Part shown: piece by piece, positions 1 through 5,078 of the stretch
How the letters are laid out: each line of letters opens with the position of its first letter
Position numbering within the stretch: position 1 is the first letter of the stretch
DNA from: Porphyrobacter sp.
GTDB taxonomy: Bacteria; Pseudomonadota; Alphaproteobacteria; Sphingomonadales; Sphingomonadaceae
NCBI GenBank assembly: GCA_018991295.1
Contig: JAGKSZ010000243.1
Span: 1 to 5,749, forward strand
Reading direction: 5' to 3'
Length of the DNA stretch: 5,749 nucleotides
Notes under the pieces: generated by a model
Told to the model about the DNA's origin: nothing
The model's database searches: none
What the model saw: the letters and a program-made list of their open reading frames with translations, nothing else
Made by a program: the position numbers and the translations under genes

Positions 1-1424
1 TTCTTGCCGTTGATGATGATCATGTCCTTCGCCCGGCCGACGATGAACAGATAGCCCTTGGCGGTGTAGCCCATGTCGCCGGTATCGAGCCAGAAGTTCC
101 CGTCTTCATCAGGCACAAGGCAATCATCGGTCGCCTCGGGGTTGCGGAAATAGGAGTGCATCACCGATGGGCCGCGGCACCACACCTTGCCGATCTGATG
201 ATCGCCGCGGGTTTCACCATTCTCGCCCCGGATCGCCACTTCCATATCGGGCAGCGCCTTGCCGCAGTTCACGATGGCGCGGTAGCGGGCCGGGCGCGAA
301 AGATCACGCGGGGCGCCCGACAGGCGTTCTTCCTCGACCAGTTCGACGCGGATCCCTTCGCCCGGCGGCATCACCGTCACCGCCAGCACCGCTTCGGCAA
401 GGCCATAGGAGGGGGTGAAGGAGGATGCCTTGAAGCCCGCGTCCGCAAAGGCGTTGACGAAGTTCTGCATCACATCCGGGCGGATCATGTCCGCGCCGTT
501 GCCTGCAATCCGCCAGCGCGACAGATCGAAGCGTTCAGCCACGTTCGACTGGCTGGAGATGCGGCGCGCGCAGATATCGTAGCCGAAGGTGGGCGAATAG
601 GAGAGCGTGTTGCCCGGATTGCGGCTGATCATGTCGAGCCAGGCGAGCGGCCGGCGCGCAAAGGCATCGGGCTTGAGGTAATCGCCCGAAACCTGATTGG
701 CGATCAGCGAGAGCAGGCAGCCCACCAGCCCCATGTCGTGATACCACGGCAGCCAGCTGACGCAGCGGTCATTGGTGCCAAGGTTCATGGTGGCGGAATG
801 GCCGTAAAGATTGTGCAGCAGCGCCCGGTGCGTCACCGCAACGCCGGTGGGAAAACGGGTCGAGCCGCTCGAATATTGCAGGTAGCAGATATCGTCCGGG
901 CTGGCCTTGGGCAGCTGGCAATCGGGGGCGGGGCGGGTGGCGAAATCCTGCCAGCTGGTCGCCTCGCATCCCTGCCGTGCGGCAGCGGCCGAGGCCATTT
1001 CCGCGATTTCTTCAGGATAGATGAGGATCTTCGGGTCCGAGCTCATCAGCTGGATCGCCAGCTGATCGATGTAGTTGTCCTTGCCCCCGAAGGTGGTCGG
1101 CAGCGGCAGCGGCACCGGCCAGGCGCCTGCATAGACACAGGCGCAGAACAGCGCGGCAAATTCCGCGCCCGTTTCCGCGATCAGCGCCACGCGGTCCTCG
1201 CGCCCGATGCCTGCGGCCATCAGGCGCCGCGCCATGACAAGAGCATCTTCGCGCATTTGGCGATAGGGATAGACCCGCGCCAGTTCCCCACGCATATCGT
1301 GGAAGTTGAGCCCCTTCAGGCTCTGCGCAGCGTAGTCGATCGCGTCGTTGAAGGTTTCAAATTGCGCACGGATTCGCGGCAGGTCGCAATCATTCGGCGT
1401 CGGCGTCAAAGCGGCGTCGGTCAT
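1..1424 (-). CDS. Fatty-acyl-AMP ligase / acyl-ACP synthetase-like AMP-binding enzyme, 3' end cut off by the window
   Basis: This is an adenylate-forming enzyme of the ANL superfamily; 474 codons are present. I read the ATP P-loop motif YSSGSTRFPTGV (residues 184-195), WLPWYHDMGLVG (224-235), PSYGLAEAV (338-346), the ATP-ribose motif LDTGDMGY (446-453) and the hinge motif GRAKDMIIINGK (463-474). The STR rather than STG wording of the P-loop and the NCGKALPDMEV stretch (386-396) resemble fatty-acyl-AMP ligases (FAALs), which load acyl-adenylate onto an acyl carrier protein, more than CoA ligases. The C-terminal subdomain, including the expected catalytic lysine, is outside the window, so acceptor type cannot be judged. 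The start is the ATG at 1424; its Shine-Dalgarno match is weak. The enzyme is probably cytosolic. In Caulobacter a related acyl-ACP synthetase serves sphingolipid synthesis; a similar role here is only inference, since no partner gene is visible. Confidence 0.88.
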   Translation of the reverse strand, partial: MTDAALTPTPNDCDLPRIRAQFETFNDAIDYAAQSLKGLNFHDMRGELARVYPYRQMREDALVMARRLMAAGIGREDRVALIAETGAEFAALFCACVYAGAWPVPLPLPTTFGGKDNYIDQLAIQLMSSDPKILIYPEEIAEMASAAAARQGCEATSWQDFATRPAPDCQLPKASPDDICYLQYSSGSTRFPTGVAVTHRALLHNLYGHSATMNLGTNDRCVSWLPWYHDMGLVGCLLSLIANQVSGDYLKPDAFARRPLAWLDMISRNPGNTLSYSPTFGYDICARRISSQSNVAERFDLSRWRIAGNGADMIRPDVMQNFVNAFADAGFKASSFTPSYGLAEAVLAVTVMPPGEGIRVELVEEERLSGAPRDLSRPARYRAIVNCGKALPDMEVAIRGENGETRGDHQIGKVWCRGPSVMHSYFRNPEATDDCLVPDEDGNFWLDTGDMGYTAKGYLFIVGRAKDMIIINGK

Positions 1425-1567
1425 AATTTTCAGCGATACCCGTAAGTTGCGGCGCGTTTCATGGTGCTGACCCTTCCGCGCTCTGGCATAACCCCGTGTC
1501 GCCGGGCATAGTCCGGCGGCGTCCAATGTTTCGCATTTGATAAGGAAAGTGGCACGAATAAGGCGAA
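1425..1567. promoter_or_regulatory. Divergent spacer between the acyl-AMP ligase gene and recX, with one hairpin
   Basis: Both flanking genes start from this 143-bp spacer, so it should hold both promoters, but I find no convincing -35/-10 pair. A perfect 6-bp inverted repeat, CGCCGG (1500-1505) and CCGGCG (1513-1518) with a 7-nt loop, lies in the middle. AAGGAAAG at 1542-1549 looks like a Shine-Dalgarno sequence but is too far from the recX ATG. I saw no GTTC-N7-GTTC motif, the alphaproteobacterial LexA box. Confidence 0.4.
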
Positions 1568-2230
1568 ATGGTGTCAGGTCCAGCGAATTCGTCATCGCCC
1601 GGTCGCAAGGCCGGGGAGGATCGCCGCTCCGGCGGGCGGCGCGAGCAGCGGGTAAAGCCTCCGCTGACCGAGGCGAAATTGCGCGATCTGGCGCTGCATT
1701 ATGCGGCCCGCTTTGCCTCCACAGGGGCGCGGCTGGAGGCCTATCTGATGCGCAAGATCCGCGAGCGCGGGCTGGCCGAGGATGCCGACGGGCGCAGGCG
1801 CGATGTCGATGTGCCCGCGCTTGTCGCCCGGCTGGTGGAACTGGGCTATGTCGATGACGATGCCTATGCCCGGATGCGCGCACGCGATCTGGGCGCGCGC
1901 GGTTATGGCGCGCGGCGGGTGGAGGAGACCCTGCGCCATGCCGGGGTGGGGGAAGGCCTGCGCCGTCTCCATGCCCCCGGCGAGGCCGCCAGCCGGCGTG
2001 CAGCGGCGCTGATGGCGCGCAAGCGGCGGCTCGGCCCGTTTGGGGCTGCGCCTGATGGCAGCGATCCCCTCGCTCAGCGCAAGGCCCACGAAAAAGCCGT
2101 TGCAGCAATGCTGCGCGCAGGCCACCAGTATGATCATGTGAAGGCGATCCTCGGCGCATCGAGCGCGGCGGATGTCGAGGAATGGATCGGCGAGGCCGCC
2201 GAGGACGAAGGGACGGACGGGCAATGGTAA
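1568..2230 (+). CDS. recX: Regulatory protein RecX
   Basis: RecX proteins bind RecA filaments and block or reverse their extension, tempering recombination and SOS activity in the cytoplasm. The 220-residue product has the RecX-type helical repeats: KPPLTEAKLRDLALHYAARF (30-49), the signature LVELGYVDDDAYARMRARDL (89-108) leading into GARGYGARRVEETLRHAGV (109-127), and a third helical region around 165-198. RKRRLGPFG (151-159) fits the sphingomonad type as I remember it. The first 30 residues are rich in Arg, Ser and Gly and look unstructured. The start is the ATG at 1568 with AAGG four bases upstream, which is a poor spacing; GTG at 1571 is an alternative that changes one residue. recA is not adjacent and no LexA box is visible upstream. 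The stop overlaps the start of the DUF192 gene, so the two are probably one transcript. Confidence 0.9.
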   Translation: MVSGPANSSSPGRKAGEDRRSGGRREQRVKPPLTEAKLRDLALHYAARFASTGARLEAYLMRKIRERGLAEDADGRRRDVDVPALVARLVELGYVDDDAYARMRARDLGARGYGARRVEETLRHAGVGEGLRRLHAPGEAASRRAAALMARKRRLGPFGAAPDGSDPLAQRKAHEKAVAAMLRAGHQYDHVKAILGASSAADVEEWIGEAAEDEGTDGQW

Positions 2231-2724
2231 GGCATATTCTGGCGACGGTTGCTGCGGTGCTGGCAGTGGCGGCGTGCTCTCCGGGCGAAGGCACGGCGGC
2301 AAGCGCGCAGACCCCGTCAGCCGCCACCGCCGAGGCTGCGCGCCACCCGGTATCGGGCCTCAAGGTGATCGATCTGGTGGTCGAGAGCGGGGGCAAGCAG
2401 ATCCCTCTCAAGGTGGAACTGGCCGACACCCCCGAAGCGCAGGCGCGCGGCCTGATGTTCCGCACCGAACTGGGCGATAACGAGGGGATGATCTTCCCTT
2501 CCGAAACGCCCGAGCCGCGCAGCTTCTGGATGAAGAACACCCCGCTCAGCCTCGATATCATCTTCATCGGGGTGGATGGGCGGATCATGAACATCGCCGC
2601 CAACACCACGCCCTATTCGCTCGATTCGGTGCGATCGGCGGGGATTGCCAGCGGGGTGCTGGAACTGCGCGCCGGCCGCGCCAAGGCGCTGGGGATCGCG
2701 GCGGGGGACCGGGTGAAGTATTGA
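2224..2724 (+). CDS. DUF192 family lipoprotein
   Basis: The 166-residue product starts with a lipoprotein signal peptide: basic MVRH, a hydrophobic stretch, then a lipobox ending in Cys18 (AVAAC). Residues 20-45 are an Ala/Thr-rich linker and 48-164 form the DUF192 domain. Visible family motifs are VELADTPEAQARGLMFR (65-81), GMIF (88-91), FWMKNTPLSLDIIFI (101-115) and VLELRAGRAKALGI (145-158). DUF192 is a small beta-rich fold with no function I can name with confidence; the lipobox implies membrane anchoring facing the periplasm. I chose ATG 2224 because the signal peptide begins there. It overlaps the recX stop by 7 bases (ATGGTAA), suggesting translational coupling. GGAC/GGGA-rich sequence lies just upstream. 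An in-frame ATG at 2182 would add 14 Arg-rich residues before the signal peptide and is unlikely. The final Tyr codon and stop fall inside the repeat element that follows. Confidence 0.88.
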   Translation: MVRHILATVAAVLAVAACSPGEGTAASAQTPSAATAEAARHPVSGLKVIDLVVESGGKQIPLKVELADTPEAQARGLMFRTELGDNEGMIFPSETPEPRSFWMKNTPLSLDIIFIGVDGRIMNIAANTTPYSLDSVRSAGIASGVLELRAGRAKALGIAAGDRVKY

Positions 2725-2834
2725 TTTGCAAGGGCGCCTGCGCGCCCTTGTCCTCGGCGGGCCTCAGACCCTGCGGGTCTGATCGCCTGCGGCTCGCGCC
2801 GTGCGCTCGCGGTCGCTGGCGCGACCGAAATCAG
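2719..2834 (+). repeat. Three-hairpin repeat element, copy 1
   Basis: The parts in order are: TATTGATTTG (2719-2728); a perfect 9-bp hairpin, CAAGGGCGC / GCGCCCTTG with a 4-nt loop (2729-2750); TCCTCGG (2751-2757); an 8-bp hairpin, TCAGACCC / GGGTCTGA with loop TGC (2764-2782); a 27-bp core (2786-2812) running CCTGCGGCTCGC to GCGCTCGCGG; a 6-bp hairpin, GGTCGC / GCGACC with loop TGGC (2811-2826); and the tail CCGAAATCAG (2825-2834). Copy 2 lies exactly 118 bp downstream with the same geometry through the end of the core. The element starts within the last codons of the DUF192 gene. The repeat and pairing are read directly; its function is unknown. Confidence 0.85.
2729..2750 (+). terminator. 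Possible terminator hairpin after the recX-DUF192 operon
   Basis: A perfect 9-bp GC-rich stem with a 4-nt CTGC loop begins 4 bases after the DUF192 stop. No T tract follows (TCCTCGG), so a classic intrinsic terminator is not supported. It could still stabilise the mRNA 3' end. It is also the first hairpin of repeat copy 1, so its role may belong to the repeat. Confidence 0.3.
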
Positions 2835-2836
2835 CA

Positions 2837-2949
2837 TATTAGTTTGCGTGCCTGCATCCGCAGGCACGTCCTCGGTGCGTTTCGAGCCTTTCAGGCCCGA
2901 GCACCTGCGGCTCGCGCCGTGCGCTCGCGGCCCTGCGGGCCGAAATCAG
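2837..2949 (+). repeat. Three-hairpin repeat element, copy 2
   Basis: This aligns without gaps to copy 1 up to the end of the core. It has TATTAGTTTG (2837-2846); a 9-bp hairpin, CGTGCCTGC / GCAGGCACG with loop ATCC (2847-2868); TCCTCGG (2869-2875); an 8-bp hairpin with one A-C mismatch, TCGAGCCT / AGGCCCGA with loop TTC (2882-2900); the identical 27-bp core (2904-2930); a 5-bp hairpin, GGCCC / GGGCC with loop TGC (2929-2941); and the same CCGAAATCAG tail (2940-2949). Stem sequences differ from copy 1 but pairing and stem lengths are kept for hairpins 1 and 2. Hairpin 3 is 3 nt shorter. Twelve bases separate the hairpin/tail blocks of the two copies. Confidence 0.85.
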
Positions 2950-2969
2950 ATCCGTTTCGCCCCGTCGCA

Positions 2970-2993
2970 CCAATCTCGGTTGCGCCAGCAACC
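2970..2993 (-). repeat. Partial inverted copy of the repeat's third hairpin and tail
   Basis: Read on the minus strand, this is hairpin GGTTGC-TGGC-GCAACC followed by GAGATTGG. Against copy 1 (GGTCGC-TGGC-GCGACC, GAAATCAG), 19 of 24 bases agree and all five differences are transitions. Two of them are the partners of one base pair (C-G changed to T-A), so the stem is kept. The 27-bp core is not present beside it. It is short, so a chance match is possible but less likely given its position next to two full copies. Confidence 0.5.
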
Positions 2994-3081
2994 GCCAAGA
3001 ATGTGTCCGCGCGGGGGCTGGCACACAAACCAAGGACTCCCCTCTTGGCGCTCCCCGCCAATTCCGCTAGGCGCAGCGGCC
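2993..3081 (+). promoter_or_regulatory. Structured leader upstream of the NDUFA12-family gene
   Basis: A perfect 8-bp inverted repeat, CGCCAAGA (2993-3000) and TCTTGGCG (3043-3050), encloses a smaller stem TGTGTCC / GG(C)ACACA (3002-3008 with 3020-3027). CCAAG (3030-3034) could instead pair with CTTGG (3044-3048), which would compete with the outer stem. A third hairpin, CCGCT / AGCGG (3064-3068, 3075-3079), ends two bases before the ATG and holds the only Shine-Dalgarno-like bases (AGG, 3069-3071) in its loop. No clear promoter boxes were found here. The pairing is seen; a regulatory role is inference. Confidence 0.35.
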
Positions 3082-3513
3082 ATGGGAATCCTCGCAAAAA
3101 TCTTCACCTGGTGGGACGGTGCCACCATCGGCACGCATCTGTGGGCCAGCCGCGCAGGCGGCGAGCATGTCGGGACCGACGGTGCGGGCAACAAGTATTT
3201 CCGCGAACGCGCAAAGGGCTCTGGCCCCAACACCGGCTCCTACACCAGCCGTGAAAAGCGCTGGGTGATGTACAACGGCGCCAATGATGCCAGCCGCGTG
3301 CCGGCCGAATGGCATGGCTGGCTGCACGGCACCTATGACGAAGTGCCCGAAAGCCACCTGCCTGCGCCGCGCGTGTGGGAGGCCGATTACACCCCCAACG
3401 CCACCGGCACGGCGGCTGCCTATCGCCCGCAAGGCGCATTGGAACGCGGCGGCGTGCGCGCCCGCGCTGTGGGTGATTACGAGGCCTGGACGCCCGGCAG
3501 CGCGGACAGCTGA
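3082..3513 (+). CDS. NDUFA12 (B17.2) family NADH:ubiquinone oxidoreductase subunit
   Basis: The 143-residue product matches the small accessory subunit of respiratory complex I that alphaproteobacteria share with mitochondria (NDUFA12). It sits on the cytosolic side at the peripheral arm and has no catalytic role. Motifs are FTWWDGATIGTHLW (8-21), VGTDGAGNKYF (30-40), KRWVMYNGANDASRVPAEWH (59-78) with GWLHGTYDEVP after it (79-89), and the C-terminal YRPQGALERGGVRARAVGDY (114-133). There is no signal peptide or membrane segment, as expected. The start at ATG 3082 gives the family's usual beginning; the frame is open further upstream, but that region is made of the hairpin repeats. The DUF2155 gene starts 8 bp after the stop, so the two are likely co-transcribed. 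This pairing recurs in alphaproteobacteria as I remember. No other complex I gene is in the window. Confidence 0.92.
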   Translation: MGILAKIFTWWDGATIGTHLWASRAGGEHVGTDGAGNKYFRERAKGSGPNTGSYTSREKRWVMYNGANDASRVPAEWHGWLHGTYDEVPESHLPAPRVWEADYTPNATGTAAAYRPQGALERGGVRARAVGDYEAWTPGSADS

Positions 3514-3521
3514 GGGGCAAG

Positions 3522-4127
3522 GTGCAGGCATTTCGCCTTGCCGCGCTGCTTTCCGGCACGCTGTTGCTGGGGGCCTGCGACTTGTTCGCCGGATCGGACA
3601 GCAACGAAGTCGTGAAGGTCCCGCTCGGCGATCCCACCGCCGCGCCATCCGGCCCTGCCGCCAGCGCATCGGGCACAGCCCAGGATGATTACGGCGCGAC
3701 CCCGATGAACGAACGCGTCGCGGTGCTCGGCCTGCTCAACAAGCGCAACAATGTCTCCGAAGAGATCAAGCTTAAGCCCGGCGAAGCGCGTGAGATCGGC
3801 CCGGTCATCATCCGCGTGTCCGCCTGCGAGCGCACCGCACCCTGGGAACTGCCGCAGCAGACCGGGGCCTTCGTGCAGGTCGATATCCGTGAGCGCGGGG
3901 CCGCGCAGCATCGCCGCATCTTCTCGGGCTGGATGTTCCTCGAAAGCCCGAGCCTCAACGTGGTCGAGCACCCGATCTATGATGTCTGGGTGAAGGATTG
4001 CACGATGCGCTTTCCGGGTGAGGAAGGCCCGGCATCGCCCAAGGCGGAAGGCCCGGCCAAGCCGGCAGCATCGCCATCTGCCGCGCCTTCGCCCGCCCCT
4101 GCCGCATCGGCCGCACCCGCCACGTAA
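3522..4127 (+). CDS. DUF2155 domain lipoprotein
   Basis: The 201-residue product begins with a lipoprotein signal peptide whose lipobox LLLGAC ends at Cys19. A linker rich in Ala, Ser and Pro (35-60) leads to a DUF2155 domain at about 65-162: RVAVLGLLNKRN (65-76), KLKPGEAREIG (83-93), VSACERTAPWELP (99-111), IFSGWMFLESPSLNVVEHPI (133-152) and YDVWVKDC (153-160). Cys102 and Cys160 could form a disulfide. The function of the family is not established; it is an exported alphaproteobacterial protein. A low-complexity Ala/Pro/Ser tail follows (164-201). Translation starts at GTG 3522 with GAGGGGCAA just upstream, 8 bp after the NDUFA12 stop. The last 50 codons, including the end of the conserved domain, lie antisense to the 3' end of aat. 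Confidence 0.88.
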   Translation: MQAFRLAALLSGTLLLGACDLFAGSDSNEVVKVPLGDPTAAPSGPAASASGTAQDDYGATPMNERVAVLGLLNKRNNVSEEIKLKPGEAREIGPVIIRVSACERTAPWELPQQTGAFVQVDIRERGAAQHRRIFSGWMFLESPSLNVVEHPIYDVWVKDCTMRFPGEEGPASPKAEGPAKPAASPSAAPSPAPAASAAPAT

Positions 4128-4789
4128 TCCAGATCGGCCTCCGGCACGAACAGCTGCCAGGCCTCGTCAAGGCGCATCGCCGGATCGCCCAGCGCGCCTT
4201 GCAGCCGCCGCCGGTAATCGGCCTGCGACAGGTCCCTTGCCCCCATCGAGCGCAGGTGATCGGTCATGAACTGGCAATCGAGCAGCACGTGCCCGCAGCG
4301 GCGCATCAGCGCCACCAGCCACACCAGCGCGACCTTGCTGGCATCGGGCACACGGCTGAACATCGATTCGCCGCAGAACACCCGGTCAAAGCTGACCCCG
4401 TAAAGCCCGCCGACCAGTTCGGGCCAGCCCTGATCCCCGACTTGCCAGCACTCCACCGAATGGGCGTGCCCGGCGCGGTGGAGAGCGATATAGGACTGCA
4501 CGATGCGCTCGGAGATCCACGTATCGGGATGATCGGGGCGCGGTTCGGCGCAGGCGCGGATCACCTGTTCAAAGGCGCGGTCCACCGTCACCGCAAAGCG
4601 ATCGGCGCGCAGCACCTTCTTCAGCGATTTCGAGATGTGCAGCCCATCCAGCGGGATAATCGCCCGGTCGCGCGGCTCCACCCAGAACACTTCGGGATCA
4701 TCGCGCCGGTCAGCCATCGGAAAAATCCCGCTGCGATAGGCGAGCAACAGGGTTTCAACCGGGATCGGAGGGCGTTTGGGAGCGTGCAT
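3977..4789 (-). CDS. aat: Leucyl/phenylalanyl-tRNA--protein transferase
   Basis: Aat transfers Leu or Phe from aminoacyl-tRNA to proteins with N-terminal Arg or Lys, marking them for ClpS/ClpAP degradation in the bacterial N-degron pathway (cytosol). The 270-residue product shows YRSGIFPMADRR (18-29), IIPLDGLHISKSLKKVLR (44-61), GGLYGVSFDRVFCGESMFSR (127-146) running into VPDASKVAL (147-155), and LLDCQFMTDHLRSMGA (169-184), all hallmarks of the family. The start is ATG 4789, just before conserved sequence; no Shine-Dalgarno is clear, and the candidate promoter is so close that the mRNA may be nearly leaderless. E. coli Aat is 234 residues. Here the last 49 residues (222-270) are an Ala/Gly-rich extension encoded opposite the 3' end of the DUF2155 gene, a 151-bp convergent overlap. 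The extension carries no family motif I recognise. Confidence 0.93.
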   Translation of the reverse strand: MHAPKRPPIPVETLLLAYRSGIFPMADRRDDPEVFWVEPRDRAIIPLDGLHISKSLKKVLRADRFAVTVDRAFEQVIRACAEPRPDHPDTWISERIVQSYIALHRAGHAHSVECWQVGDQGWPELVGGLYGVSFDRVFCGESMFSRVPDASKVALVWLVALMRRCGHVLLDCQFMTDHLRSMGARDLSQADYRRRLQGALGDPAMRLDEAWQLFVPEADLDYVAGAADAAGAGEGAADGDAAGLAGPSALGDAGPSSPGKRIVQSFTQTS

Positions 4790-4800
4790 GACCGGATAAG

Positions 4801-4829
4801 GCAATACAGCCGTGTGCGCCGCGAGGCAA
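4801..4829 (-). promoter_or_regulatory. Candidate sigma70-type promoter for aat
   Basis: On the minus strand TTGCCT (4829-4824) is separated by 17 bp from TATTGC (4806-4801). The -10 match is poor. Transcription would begin about 5-6 bases before the aat ATG. The -35 box is one arm of the AGGCAA...TTGCCT palindrome shared with the tRNA side. Confidence 0.25.
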
Positions 4830-4835
4830 AGTGGA

Positions 4836-4864
4836 TTGCCTAACCTGTGCGCCTTGGCTAATGG
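4836..4864 (+). promoter_or_regulatory. Candidate sigma70-type promoter for tRNA-Trp
   Basis: TTGCCT (4836-4841) is separated by 17 bp from TAATGG (4859-4864). A start near 4871 would leave a leader of about 11 bases before the tRNA 5' end, which is usual for tRNA genes. The -10 box is weak; TTGCCT is the other arm of the palindrome 4824-4841. Confidence 0.38.
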
Positions 4865-4881
4865 GCCGCTTCCGCCAGTGC

Positions 4882-4957
4882 AGGGGTGTAGCTCAGCTGG
4901 TAGAGCATCGGTCTCCAAAACCGAGGGCCACGGGTTCGAATCCTGTCACCCCTGCCA
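4882..4957 (+). tRNA. tRNA-Trp (anticodon CCA), CCA end encoded
   Basis: The cloverleaf folds fully: acceptor stem AGGGGTG (4882-4888) with CACCCCT (4947-4953), D arm GCTC/GAGC (4891-4906), anticodon stem TCGGT/ACCGA (4908-4912, 4920-4924) with loop CTCCAAA, a 5-base variable loop GGGCC, and T arm ACGGG/CCTGT around TTCGAAT with one G-T pair. The anticodon CCA (4915-4917) reads UGG, Trp. The discriminator is G (4954) and the CCA end is genomically encoded (4955-4957). TTTT follows directly. In many alphaproteobacteria this gene stands before secE-nusG; here convergent copC follows instead. Confidence 0.96.
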
Positions 4958-5078
4958 TTTTCTGCCCTTGCGGTGACGCTCACCCCCACTTCCCGATCCG
5001 GGCCGCCGTTGTGGCGGCGCTGTTTGCGGCGCTGCGCTGTGTTGCGGCCCGATTCGCGCAGCTGGCGCGGCTCCAGCT
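4958..5078. other. Spacer between convergent tRNA-Trp and copC with three small hairpins
   Basis: Inverted repeats are GGTGA/TCACC (4972-4984, 3-nt loop), GCCGCC/GGCGGC (5002-5018, 5-nt loop) and AGCTGG/CCAGCT (5060-5078, 7-nt loop). The last directly abuts the copC stop. None is followed by a strong T run in either direction, so they are at best weak candidates for ending the tRNA or copBC transcripts. No gene is seen here. Confidence 0.4.

Noticed and set aside
156..1445. Long open frame of 429 codons on the plus strand
   Set aside because: It lies antisense to the acyl-AMP ligase gene, whose motifs are unmistakable. The translation is His/Arg-rich with no recognisable domain, typical of the opposite strand of GC-rich genes.
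1425..1567. LexA operator upstream of recX
   Set aside because: No GTTC-N7-GTTC arrangement in the spacer on either strand.
1592..2302. Open frame of 236 codons on the minus strand
   Set aside because: Antisense to recX and the start of the DUF192 gene; Pro/Ala/His-rich with no family signature.
2786..2930. CRISPR array
   Set aside because: Only two copies of the 27-bp core, and the sequence between them is itself repeat structure (hairpins) rather than a unique spacer; no cas gene.
2848..3081. 78-codon N-terminal extension of the NDUFA12-family protein
   Set aside because: The frame is open, but the sequence comes from the repeat element and leader, and the family begins at the ATG at 3082.
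2721..3254. Open frame across the hairpin region into the NDUFA12 gene
   Set aside because: It translates the hairpin repeats and then a wrong frame of the NDUFA12 gene; no motif and no ribosome binding site.
3067..3669. 200-codon open frame on the minus strand
   Set aside because: Antisense to the NDUFA12 and DUF2155 genes, both well supported; no domain seen.
4199..4843. 214-codon open frame on the plus strand
   Set aside because: Antisense to aat; His/Arg/Pro-rich shadow with no recognisable family.
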